From an uncultured Alphaproteobacteria bacterium (GTDB lineage Bacteria > Pseudomonadota > Alphaproteobacteria > Rhodobacterales > Rhodobacteraceae), in NCBI GenBank assembly GCA_902556405.1, contig CACDWF010000001.1:248001-312000 (forward strand): DNA of 64,000 nt. Direction: 5' to 3'. Positions 36,262 through 43,633 of the stretch are shown one piece after another; position 1 is the stretch's first letter, and every line of letters starts with the position of its first letter. Made by a program: the position numbers and the translations under genes. The notes under the pieces were generated by a model that had not been told where the DNA came from, did no database searches, and worked only from the letters and a program-made list of their open reading frames with translations.

Positions 36262-36420
36262 ATGGAAAATGAAAAAGATACTTCGAAACAGCTATTGTTT
36301 CTTGAACCTGTAAATAAAGACAGTAATGAAGATGAATTACTTTGAAGATTAGTCGTAAGGCTTGAATCCCTTGGTTTTAAGATAATCGGCAGACAAAAGG
36401 AACGAAGAGATGAAAATTAA
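36262..36420 (+). pseudogene. small leader-controlled gene with an in-frame UGA at codon 28
   Basis: Starts MENEKDTSKQLLFLEPVNKD and stops at TGA 36343-36345, but the same frame continues to 36420 as RLVVRLESLGFKIIGRQKER. The homologue at 59475-59633 is exactly as long (52 codons) and has Glu at codon 28. So this copy carries a nonsense codon, or is a truncated 27-aa form. Its full frame overlaps the next gene (36410) as in the intact copy. Function unknown. Confidence 0.6.
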
Positions 36421-36859
36421 GTGGGTAGAACCTAAGGAAGACGATCCGATCTTTAAAAATGGATTTATACTTTCACCTATGAAGAGCCAAAGTCCAAAGA
36501 AAACCTTTCAAAATACAACTAACGGGAAGTCAGTTGTCGGCGCCGTTTTCCAACAGACTAAAAATCCTAATGAAGGGCTAGCTGCTATCTCGTCCGACGC
36601 AGCAAAGGCGTTAAATATTTCTAAAAATGATGATACTAAATTACAATTAGTAGCCATTAAGATGATTGAAAATTCCAAAGATACTGCCGATGGCACTTCA
36701 AGAAGTGTAGAAAAAAAGCCAACTTCAAATGCTAAATTGACAAAACCATTTATTCAAGTTGGTATATTCGGTGTCGAAAACAATGCTGTAAAAACAGGAA
36801 ATCAGATGTCTAAGCTGGGCTTACAGACAAATACATTTGAATTTAATGAGTTTTGTTAA
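36410..36859 (+). CDS. chimeric small protein with RlpA/SPOR-like tail
   Basis: 149 residues. The first 22 (MKIKWVEPKEDDPIFKNGFI) match the second gene of the cassette at 59623. The rest differs and resembles the end of an RlpA-type protein: AAISSDAAKALNISKNDDTKLQLVAIK, then a SPOR-like start FIQVGIFGVENNAVKTGNQMSKLG. The SPOR part stops early, about 30 residues short. There is no signal peptide, so it cannot act as a normal RlpA. AAGGAACGAAGAG precedes the ATG. It looks like a recombinational fusion at a cassette gene. Confidence 0.6.
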   Translation: MKIKWVEPKEDDPIFKNGFILSPMKSQSPKKTFQNTTNGKSVVGAVFQQTKNPNEGLAAISSDAAKALNISKNDDTKLQLVAIKMIENSKDTADGTSRSVEKKPTSNAKLTKPFIQVGIFGVENNAVKTGNQMSKLGLQTNTFEFNEFC

Positions 36860-36971
36860 TGAATTTACTTGAAAGCCTAAAAAAAATGAACACTAATGCT
36901 TTTACTGCTTAATAAGTGATGTACCTGTTTAGGGATTGAGTTTTAGGATAGTAAATAACTGGGGACTAACA

Positions 36972-38324
36972 ATGACCTACAATGAACTTAAGGCAAAGAT
37001 TTCTAAAAAAGAAGTCGATACAGTTTTGGTTTGCATGGTCGATATGCAGGGCCGATTGATGGGTAAAAGGTTTCATGCGGAAGCCTTTCTAGAAATAGCG
37101 GAAAGTGAAACGCATTGCTGTAATTATTTGCTCGCCACAGATTTGGAGATGGCAACCCCAGATGGTTATGCATCAACAAGCTGGTCTGCTGGATACGGTG
37201 ACTACGTTATGCAACCTGATTTAAGCACCTTACGAATGGTACCATGGCTTGATGGAACGGCTTTATGCCTTTGCGATATTTTGGATCATCATACCAACAA
37301 GCCGGTAGAATTTTCTCCCCGGCAAGTTTTAAAGGCTCAGATTAAAAGGGCGGAACAACTGGGATTTTCAGCCGTCATGGCCACAGAGCTGGAGTTTTTT
37401 ATATTCCAAGGAACTCATGATGAAATAGCATCAAATGGTTTTAAAGAGCTAAAGCCAATTTCAAACTATAATGAAGATTACCATATTTTTCAGACGTCCA
37501 AAGAAGAGCACGTGATGAGGCCTATCCGCAACTTTCTTAGAGAAATGGGTATCCCAGTTGAGGGTTCAAAAGGAGAGGCGGAGGCAGGTCAGGAAGAGTT
37601 GAATATAAAATATGCTGACGCCTTGGCAACAGCCGACCATCATACACTCGCTAAGCATGGAATAAAGGAAATAGCTCACCAAAGAGGTTATGCCGCAACT
37701 TTTATCCCTAAATGGCATCAAGACCGGGTTGGTTCTGCTTCTCACGTTCACCAGTCTCTCTTTAGTAACGGTTCAAATGTCTTTTTTGACGCTAAAAAGC
37801 CTTTATCTAAGTCAACAGTAATGGACCATTATATGGCAGGCTTGCTGAAATATGCGTCAGACATCACTGTATTTATGGCCCCTTATGTTAATAGTTATAA
37901 GCGATTTGCCAAAGGTACTTTTGCGCCAACCCGCACAGTTTGGTCCGTCGATAACCGGACAGCCGCTTTTAGATTGGTTGGCGAAGGCAGTAAGTCTGTA
38001 CGTATTGAGTGCCGAATACCTGGATCTGATATGAATCCCTACCTATGTATGGCAGCAATGCTAGCTGCTGGTTTAAAAGGCATTGAAGAAAAACTAAAGT
38101 TACCTCCTGCTTATTCTGGCGACGCTTATGAAAATGATACAGATAATCAAATCCCAAAGACTTTACGGGACGCTAGAGACGCTTTGATGTCATCAAAGAT
38201 GCTAAATGAGGCTTTTGGCGAGGAAACTGTACAACACTATGCGAGGGCAGCAGAGTGGGAAATTGAAGAGTTTAATAAAGTTGTAACTGATTACGAGATC
38301 ATGAGAGGGTTTGAGAAAGCATGA
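36972..38324 (+). CDS. glutamine-synthetase-like gamma-glutamyl-amine ligase
   Basis: 450 residues with the GS catalytic fold: beta-grasp N-terminus (VDTVLVCMVDMQGRLMGKRF), AGQEELNIKYADAL, KWHQDRVGSASHVHQSL, KRFAKGTFAPTRTVWSVDNRTAAFR and RIECRIPGSDMNPYLCMAAMLAAG. Sequence and context place it with PuuA/IpuC/GlnA4-like enzymes, which join glutamate to an amine using ATP, rather than with ammonium-assimilating GS. The ATG at 36972 (GGGGA upstream) is chosen over 36936. Its stop overlaps the ALDH start (ATGA). With the next two genes it should convert an amine or amino alcohol to an acid while protected by glutamylation. Confidence 0.85.
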   Translation: MTYNELKAKISKKEVDTVLVCMVDMQGRLMGKRFHAEAFLEIAESETHCCNYLLATDLEMATPDGYASTSWSAGYGDYVMQPDLSTLRMVPWLDGTALCLCDILDHHTNKPVEFSPRQVLKAQIKRAEQLGFSAVMATELEFFIFQGTHDEIASNGFKELKPISNYNEDYHIFQTSKEEHVMRPIRNFLREMGIPVEGSKGEAEAGQEELNIKYADALATADHHTLAKHGIKEIAHQRGYAATFIPKWHQDRVGSASHVHQSLFSNGSNVFFDAKKPLSKSTVMDHYMAGLLKYASDITVFMAPYVNSYKRFAKGTFAPTRTVWSVDNRTAAFRLVGEGSKSVRIECRIPGSDMNPYLCMAAMLAAGLKGIEEKLKLPPAYSGDAYENDTDNQIPKTLRDARDALMSSKMLNEAFGEETVQHYARAAEWEIEEFNKVVTDYEIMRGFEKA

Positions 38325-39697
38325 CGATGCTTACCTGTGTTTCGCCAATCGATGGAAAAGTTTTTGCAAAAAGAGAAGCTTTATCAATATCCAAGTCTCA
38401 AGAAGTTATAGAAACCTCAAGAAAATCTCAGCCAGTGTGGTCTCAACGACCAATTGAAGAGAGAATTGATTTAGTTTTGGCGGGCGTAGCTGAAATGGGA
38501 CGAATGAACGATGATGTTGTTCCAGAGTTGGCAAAAATGATGGGCCGCCCTGTGCGATATGGTGGGGAGTTTAAAGGATTTGAGGAACGAGCCCAATATA
38601 TGGCAAAGATTGCATCACAATCGTTAAAAGCCATTGATGCGGGAGAAGATGTAGACTTTAAAAGATATATTCGGCGTGTCCCGCATGGTGTGGTTTTTGT
38701 CATTGCTCCTTGGAATTATCCATACATGACCGCCATCAATACAATAGCGCCTGCATTGATAGCTGGAAATACTGTAATTTTGAAACACTCAACGCAGACT
38801 TTATTGGTTGGTGAAAGGCTAGCCAATGCTTTTCATTCTGCAGGTGTGCCAAAAGATGTTTTCCAAAATGTTTTTCTAGATCATGAAACCACAACGCAGC
38901 TGATAGCTGAAAATTCTTTTGACTTTATAAATTTTACTGGCTCAGTTCCAGCAGGTGCATCAATTGAAAAAGCAGCAGCTGGGACGTTCACAGGAGTTGG
39001 CACGGAACTAGGGGGAAAAGATCCTGGCTATGTTATGGAAGATGCTGATCTTGAGGCGGCAGTCGAAACTTTGATAGACGGCGCAATGTTTAACTCTGGT
39101 CAGTGTTGCTGTGGAATTGAACGTATATACGTGCAGGAGAGCCTTTTCGATGATTTTTTGAAAAAGGCAATTTCCATTGTAAGCAATTATAAACTAGGAA
39201 ATCCGTTAGATATGGCTACTACTTTGGGGCCAATGGCAAATATAAGGTTTGCCAATCATGTCAGAGATCAAATTTCTGATGCTCAGAAAAAAGGCGCTAT
39301 TGCGCACATTAAAACTTTTCAAGAGGATAATGGTGGCGTTTATTTAACACCTCAAATTTTGACAAATGTCGACCATAGTATGAAAATCATGACAGAGGAA
39401 AGTTTTGGTCCAGTCGTTGGAATAATGCCTGTTAAAGATGATCATGAAGCTATTCGATTAATGAATGATAGTGAGTTTGGCCTTACAGCGAGTTTGTGGA
39501 CCAGTGATTTGCAAAGAGCAATTAAAATAGGTGATGCGATTGAAACGGGCACTGTTTTTCTGAACCGAGCAGATTATCTAGATCCGTCGTTATGTTGGAC
39601 TGGTTGTAAAAATACAGGCCGCGGTGGGAGCCTTTCTGAGATAGGCTTCCATAATCTCACCCGACCCAAATCGTATCATTTAAAAAAGGTCACATAA
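38321..39697 (+). CDS. NAD(P)-dependent aldehyde dehydrogenase
   Basis: 458 residues. Rossmann and catalytic motifs: APWNYPYMTAINTIAPALIAGN, FTGSVPAG, the general base Glu in GTELGGKDPGYV and the nucleophile Cys in NSGQCCCGIER. EESFGPVVGIMPV and GSLSEIGFHNLTRPKSYH end the domain. Somewhat short for the family, but complete. In this operon it should oxidise a gamma-glutamylated aldehyde. It overlaps the GS-like gene by 4 nt. Confidence 0.92.
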   Translation: MTMLTCVSPIDGKVFAKREALSISKSQEVIETSRKSQPVWSQRPIEERIDLVLAGVAEMGRMNDDVVPELAKMMGRPVRYGGEFKGFEERAQYMAKIASQSLKAIDAGEDVDFKRYIRRVPHGVVFVIAPWNYPYMTAINTIAPALIAGNTVILKHSTQTLLVGERLANAFHSAGVPKDVFQNVFLDHETTTQLIAENSFDFINFTGSVPAGASIEKAAAGTFTGVGTELGGKDPGYVMEDADLEAAVETLIDGAMFNSGQCCCGIERIYVQESLFDDFLKKAISIVSNYKLGNPLDMATTLGPMANIRFANHVRDQISDAQKKGAIAHIKTFQEDNGGVYLTPQILTNVDHSMKIMTEESFGPVVGIMPVKDDHEAIRLMNDSEFGLTASLWTSDLQRAIKIGDAIETGTVFLNRADYLDPSLCWTGCKNTGRGGSLSEIGFHNLTRPKSYHLKKVT

Positions 39698-39699
39698 TC

Positions 39700-40845
39700 A
39701 TGACGATTTCAGTAAACTGGTCTTATCCAACAAATATCAAATTTGGCCCAGGCCGTATCCAAGAATTAGGAGAAGTTTGTCTGGCATTAAACATTAAAAA
39801 CCCTTTGCTGGTTACAGATAAGGGTCTGGCGGGCCTCGAGATTACTGAAAATGCCGTGAATATTTTAAAATCTTCGGGGTTTCAGGGAAGAGTCTTTAGT
39901 GATGTAGACCCTAATCCAAATGAAATTAATCTGGAGGCAGGTATTATTGACTACCAAAAAGGAAACCATGATGGAGTCATTGCCTTCGGTGGCGGTTCAG
40001 GAATTGATCTGGGAAAAATGATTGCCTTCATGGCTGGTCAGACTAGACCAATTTGGGATTTTGAAGATATCGGTGACTGGTGGACCCGTGCAGATAGCAA
40101 TGTAATAGCTCCGATTGTAGCAGTGCCAACGACAGCGGGAACAGGGTCCGAAGTTGGTAGAGCAAGTGTGATTACAAACTCAGAAACACATGAAAAAAAG
40201 ATTATTTTTCATCCAAAAGTTTTACCTTCAGCAGTAATTTGTGATCCTGAATTAACTGTAGGAATGCCATCGTTCATAACTGCTGGAACGGGACTTGATG
40301 CCTTTGCTCATTGTGTTGAGGCTTTTAGTTCCCCTCACTATCATCCAATGAGTCAGGGAATAGCTGTTGAAGGGATGAAGTTGGTTATACAAAACCTGCC
40401 GATAGCTTATAATGATCCTGGCAACATTGAAGCAAGATCACATATGATGTCTGCCGCAATGATGGGAGCTACCGCATTTCAGAAGGGCTTGGGGGCAATA
40501 CATGCACTCAGCCATCCAATTGGAGCGATTTACAATACGCACCACGGGACAACAAACGCAGTTTGCATGCCTGCTGTTTTAGATATGAACGCAGACAAAA
40601 TTAGTGATCGCTTTAATCAAGTCTCAAGTTACCTAGGCATTAAAGATGGATTTAGCGGTTTTTGTGCTTTTGTGAGAGAATTCAATACCTCTCTAAAGAT
40701 ACCGGAAAATCTAAGCGGATTAGGCGTAACAAACGTAGATATAAAAAAACTAACAGAGGAAGCTCTAAAGGACCCAAGTTGTGGTGGAAATCCTATTGAG
40801 CTCAATAGTCAAAATGTTGGTGATGTTATCAAAAAAATTATATGA
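39700..40845 (+). CDS. iron-containing (group III) alcohol dehydrogenase
   Basis: 381 residues. Starts VNWSYPTNIKFGPGRIQELG. Cofactor motif GGGSGIDLGK, PTTAGTGSEVGR, then metal ligands Asp and His in TGLDAFAHCVEAF, His in HALSHPIGAIYNTHHGTTNA, where two further His follow. It oxidises an alcohol to the aldehyde used by the ALDH encoded 2 nt upstream. The combination with a gamma-glutamyl ligase suggests an alkanolamine such as ethanolamine as substrate; this is inference. Confidence 0.9.
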   Translation: MTISVNWSYPTNIKFGPGRIQELGEVCLALNIKNPLLVTDKGLAGLEITENAVNILKSSGFQGRVFSDVDPNPNEINLEAGIIDYQKGNHDGVIAFGGGSGIDLGKMIAFMAGQTRPIWDFEDIGDWWTRADSNVIAPIVAVPTTAGTGSEVGRASVITNSETHEKKIIFHPKVLPSAVICDPELTVGMPSFITAGTGLDAFAHCVEAFSSPHYHPMSQGIAVEGMKLVIQNLPIAYNDPGNIEARSHMMSAAMMGATAFQKGLGAIHALSHPIGAIYNTHHGTTNAVCMPAVLDMNADKISDRFNQVSSYLGIKDGFSGFCAFVREFNTSLKIPENLSGLGVTNVDIKKLTEEALKDPSCGGNPIELNSQNVGDVIKKII

Positions 40846-40860
40846 AGTTTTTGTTAATTA

Positions 40861-41154
40861 ATGATGCTTTCTGTCAGTGGACTATTTTGTTGTTCTAGCT
40901 GGTCAATGACGGAAAAGTGGTCTTTTTCGGGAATGATAGGTTTTGTTGGTCTTATGATCCCACATCTCGTTCGCATGATGGTGGGAGGTGATTACGTTCG
41001 CGTAATACCCTATTCCGCCTTATTGGGAGCAATTTTTCTTCTATGGGCAGATATAACCGCTAGAACCATTATGGCTCCTGAAGACATGCCAATTGGTATA
41101 GTCACCGGCTTTGTGGGGGGTATATTTTTCGTTTGGCTTCTGGGTAGGAGATGA
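40861..41154 (+). pseudogene. C-terminal fragment of a FecCD/BtuC-type siderophore permease
   Basis: From about residue 25 the frame matches the end of FecCD permeases: GFVGLMIPHLVRMMVGGDY, LGAIFLLWADITARTIMAPEDMPIGIVTGFVGGIFFVWLL. The first 240 or so residues of such permeases, and any binding-protein or ATPase gene, are missing. Residues 1-24 are unrelated. A dead remnant brought together with the catabolic operon by deletion. Confidence 0.75.
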
Positions 41155-41286
41155 AGACCAAATTAAAGGAAATTTATTGTAACATTTGCCAATGCTCGAG
41201 AAATCCGAAATCTCAGTACAAAAAAATTTACTTTGTCTGAAAAAATGTGAGACCACTATCCCTTGCATTAAAGAGGGCAGGAGTTT

Positions 41287-41365
41287 TGACCCACCCCCTT
41301 TATCGGAAAGAAGTTAATAGATTTTAATCCTCATATTCTTATCTCCTTATTAGCTGCCCTGACCT
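41287..41365 (-). repeat. degraded copy of the 13.8-kb cassette tail
   Basis: This segment matches 13772-13850: a shared CCCCTTTATC block, GATTTTAATCCTCAT, and the reading GQLIRR, stop, EYED against GQLIKREEYED. The copy begins inside the last codons of the glyoxalase-fold gene, where GGGCAGCTAATAA corresponds to GGGCAGTTAATAA. So that gene has replaced the middle of an older cassette. Confidence 0.6.
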
Positions 41366-41769
41366 AAATCGTTTGTATCATAAGAAAATAACGCAATTTT
41401 GTTTCCTTGAGGATCTCGAAGGTAGCCAACATAAAAATTAGGTGAATAAGAGTCACGATTGCCGGGCTTACCCTCATCCAATCCTCCAGCATCAAGTGCT
41501 GCAGCATGTAAGTCTCTAACTTCTTTTTGACTGCTCACCTGGAATGCAACCATTGATCCGTTCCCAGTTGAAGCTGGTTGTCCATCAAAGGGTTTTTTAA
41601 CATAGAAGTCTGGTAAAGTGGGAACTAAGGAAGGTTTAACAGGAAGAACATAACTAAGGTCACCGTTATTTTCCTCATGCAGAACATAACCAAGTTCTGG
41701 TAAGAATGAAGAGTAAAATAATTTTGCACGACTTATATCGTCTGCTCCAACTGTGACGTAAGCAATCAC
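41350..41769 (-). CDS. VOC/glyoxalase-fold protein
   Basis: 139 residues of the vicinal-oxygen-chelate superfamily: MIAYVTVGADDISRAKLFYS (beta strand and first motif), YVLPVKPSLVP, MVAFQVSSQKEVRDLHAAAL, FYVGYLRDPQGNKIALF with the terminal metal-position Glu replaced by Ile-Ala. Cytoplasmic; substrate unknown. GTG start at 41769 follows AAAAGGAACAAATGGA and lies 16 nt after the truncated 20-aa leader-controlled frame, so expression probably depends on the repeated leader. Confidence 0.8.
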   Translation of the reverse strand: MIAYVTVGADDISRAKLFYSSFLPELGYVLHEENNGDLSYVLPVKPSLVPTLPDFYVKKPFDGQPASTGNGSMVAFQVSSQKEVRDLHAAALDAGGLDEGKPGNRDSYSPNFYVGYLRDPQGNKIALFSYDTNDLGQGS

Positions 41770-41785
41770 TCCATTTGTTCCTTTT

Positions 41786-41848
41786 CTAGTTTAAAGCCAT
41801 TGCGTTAGCAAAGTCTTGCTCTTGTTTTGATAATTTTTTTGAAGTCAT
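41786..41848 (-). CDS. 20-codon truncated copy of the 73-aa gene, probable leader peptide
   Basis: Encodes MTSKKLSKQEQDFANAMALN then TAG, against MNSKKLSQHEQDFADAMALK in the 73-aa gene at 14286-14507. The rest of the gene is gone and the glyoxalase-fold gene starts 16 nt on. It may be translated as a short lead frame that couples the leader RNA to the new gene. Confidence 0.5.
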   Translation of the reverse strand: MTSKKLSKQEQDFANAMALN

Positions 41849-41912
41849 GTTGTCCTCCGCTTTAGTACTTCTGGCCCAATGCCAAGGCGTACAAGTTGGT
41901 AATTAAATGCCT
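41849..41912 (-). ncRNA. pseudoknot leader copy 4
   Basis: Nearly identical to copy 2. AGGC (41912-41909) with GCCT (41888-41885), GTAC (41892-41889) with GTAC (41868-41865), then CTAAAGCGGAGGA. Helix 1 has lost its outer A-T pair. It controls the truncated frame and, beyond it, the glyoxalase-fold gene. Confidence 0.65.
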
Positions 41913-42020
41913 ACCTCAAAATATAATTATTTGTTCATAAACGCAAGCTTTTACATGTGAATGCATAATTCAGCACCAACGATTTGCTCCTCTATTTTTG
42001 TAATAAATAAAGTGTCAGGG

Positions 42021-42083
42021 GTCCCAAATACTAAAGTGGGGGTACCCAGGGACTATGGTATTGGAGGGAACGTCAGCCACCTC
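42021..42083. repeat. 63-nt element identical to 61139-61201
   Basis: Lies just after the stop of the 76-aa gene (which reads leftward). It is identical base for base to the copy at 61139, whereas the adjoining coding sequence has diverged clearly. It begins GTCCC and has GGGAC 28 nt on, with GGGTACCC between, so it can fold. It also holds a plus-strand ATG frame conserved in both copies (MVLEGTSATSLLLLT). Confidence 0.65.
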
Positions 42084-42107
42084 CCTGTTATTATTAACTA
42101 TGCGTCA

Positions 42108-42338
42108 TTATTTATTACCCATAAAATCTAACGCTACATCGTTATCACCATGGTAAATATCATAGGTATGCTTCATGGCTTTTAAAGATTCAAGGGGAAT
42201 ATGAGGACCATGTTCTTTCGTTAATACTTTTACGCCTCTTTCAATCTGCGACCATTGTGTTTGAGACAAGTTTTCAAGCGGTCCATATACTTCTTTCAAC
42301 AACGCATAGGTTTTATTCAATTGCGGATTTTCTGACAC
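42108..42338 (-). CDS. hypothetical protein, 76 aa (copy 1)
   Basis: MSENPQLNKTYALLKEVYGP, then LENLSQTQWSQIERGVKVLTKEHGP and ESLKAMKHTYDIYHGDNDVALDF. Soluble, helical, with a close paralogue at 61226-61456. The two sit in direct ~330-nt repeats at the two ends of the right-hand island segment. GGAGATAAC before the ATG is kept in both. Family not recognised. Confidence 0.7.
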   Translation of the reverse strand: MSENPQLNKTYALLKEVYGPLENLSQTQWSQIERGVKVLTKEHGPHIPLESLKAMKHTYDIYHGDNDVALDFMGNK

Positions 42339-42484
42339 GGTTATCTCCTAGTTGACTCTATAGTAGTTAGTAATTAAAGGATTCTCAAATAGATAACGGG
42401 GATACCCAATGCTCGCATTGTTTTATCGACAATATCCTAATTGTTTTATTTTGGGGTCCTCTGTCTCTCTGTTAATATCAGCAT

Positions 42485-43381
42485 ATGAGAAACAAGCTAA
42501 AAATTATTCTTTTCATAATAATAATTATTCAATTACCTGCGCGAGTATATGGATGTGAACAAACTTTATATCCTGGTTTTTGGAAATGGAATAATTCAAA
42601 GGAAATTCACAACGTATTAGAAGTACTAAAAAAATGTAAATATGAAATTGGAGACGATTTTAATGAAAAGTATGGTAATGAAGCTTTAATTGTTGGTGTT
42701 GCCTTCGGTAATATAAGACCAATCAAATTTTTGATTAATGAAGGGGCTGACCCAAACTATAAGAATTGGATGTCCCGGTCTGCTCTGCATTATGCTTCTG
42801 CTGTAGGAAAAAATGAAGAAGTAATTGAATTGCTTATAAATAATGGATGGAATATAAACCAGGTTGATGATTTTGGGGACACACCAATATTTATAGCGCT
42901 CAAAGAAAAAAATTTCGCGAATTTTTTCGTTCTGATGTCAGCCAATGCATCAACTAGCTTAAAAAATGATCGTGGAGCAACCCCACTTCATTATGCCTCG
43001 GGTTATCACTACAATTATGAAGTAGAAAAGGAGCAATATTTGCTCAGAAAATATACCTCCCACAAGATTGGTGATGCTTTAGGTGTGATTTCAAAGCTTT
43101 TAGATAATAATCATTCTATCAATTTAAGGGATAAGTTTGGACAAACTCCACTGCATTATTCTGCTGGAGACTTTATAGTATTCGATTACCTATTAAAAAA
43201 TGGAGCTGATCCAAACCTTCAAGATATAATGGGTAATACTGCCTTTCATTTATGGTACAGGTCTTGTGAAGGGGTTTTAGCTACTGCCTCATTAGTAGAA
43301 AAATATAACTTTGATACGTCAATAAAAAACAATGATGGCAAAACATATCTACAAATGGGAAAAGGTATTTTTTGTGACTAA
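42485..43381 (+). CDS. secreted ankyrin-repeat protein
   Basis: 298 residues with a signal peptide (MRNKLKIILFIIIIIQLPARVYG-CEQ). Four to six ankyrin repeats follow: INEGADPNYKNWMSRSALHYASAVG, NNGWNINQVDDFGDTPIFIAL, LKNDRGATPLHYASGY, LRDKFGQTPLHYSAGD and NGADPNLQDIMGNTAFHLW. It probably binds a protein partner in the periplasm. It is a single gene with no visible operon partner; ribosome binding site weak. Confidence 0.82.
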   Translation: MRNKLKIILFIIIIIQLPARVYGCEQTLYPGFWKWNNSKEIHNVLEVLKKCKYEIGDDFNEKYGNEALIVGVAFGNIRPIKFLINEGADPNYKNWMSRSALHYASAVGKNEEVIELLINNGWNINQVDDFGDTPIFIALKEKNFANFFVLMSANASTSLKNDRGATPLHYASGYHYNYEVEKEQYLLRKYTSHKIGDALGVISKLLDNNHSINLRDKFGQTPLHYSAGDFIVFDYLLKNGADPNLQDIMGNTAFHLWYRSCEGVLATASLVEKYNFDTSIKNNDGKTYLQMGKGIFCD

Positions 43382-43588
43382 GAGTTTGGCTACAATGTAA
43401 TTTTTGTCCTTAAACCTATGGCTTAAGGCCTTCCAAAATGATTTGAAATATCAAACTAATATTCAGTCTTAAAAGTAACTTTTCTGTTATTTTTGTGTTC
43501 ATCTAATATTTTTTTGTTTTGTGTGTCCTGAATAAACTTTCCTTTATATTGTTTTGAACATTTACATTTTTTATTTGACTCTATTAAA

Positions 43589-43626
43589 TAATAACATTAA
43601 ATGATGTTAATAACATTAAATGATGT
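43589..43626 (+). repeat. 19-nt tandem duplication at the start of the MerR-DksA gene
   Basis: TAATAACATTAAATGATGT occurs twice head to tail (43589-43607, 43608-43626), immediately before the ATG at 43634. Two tandem copies at the 5' end of a gene with a MerR-type DNA-binding domain could be an operator for self-control. Confidence 0.5.
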
Positions 43627-43633
43627 AAACGTA

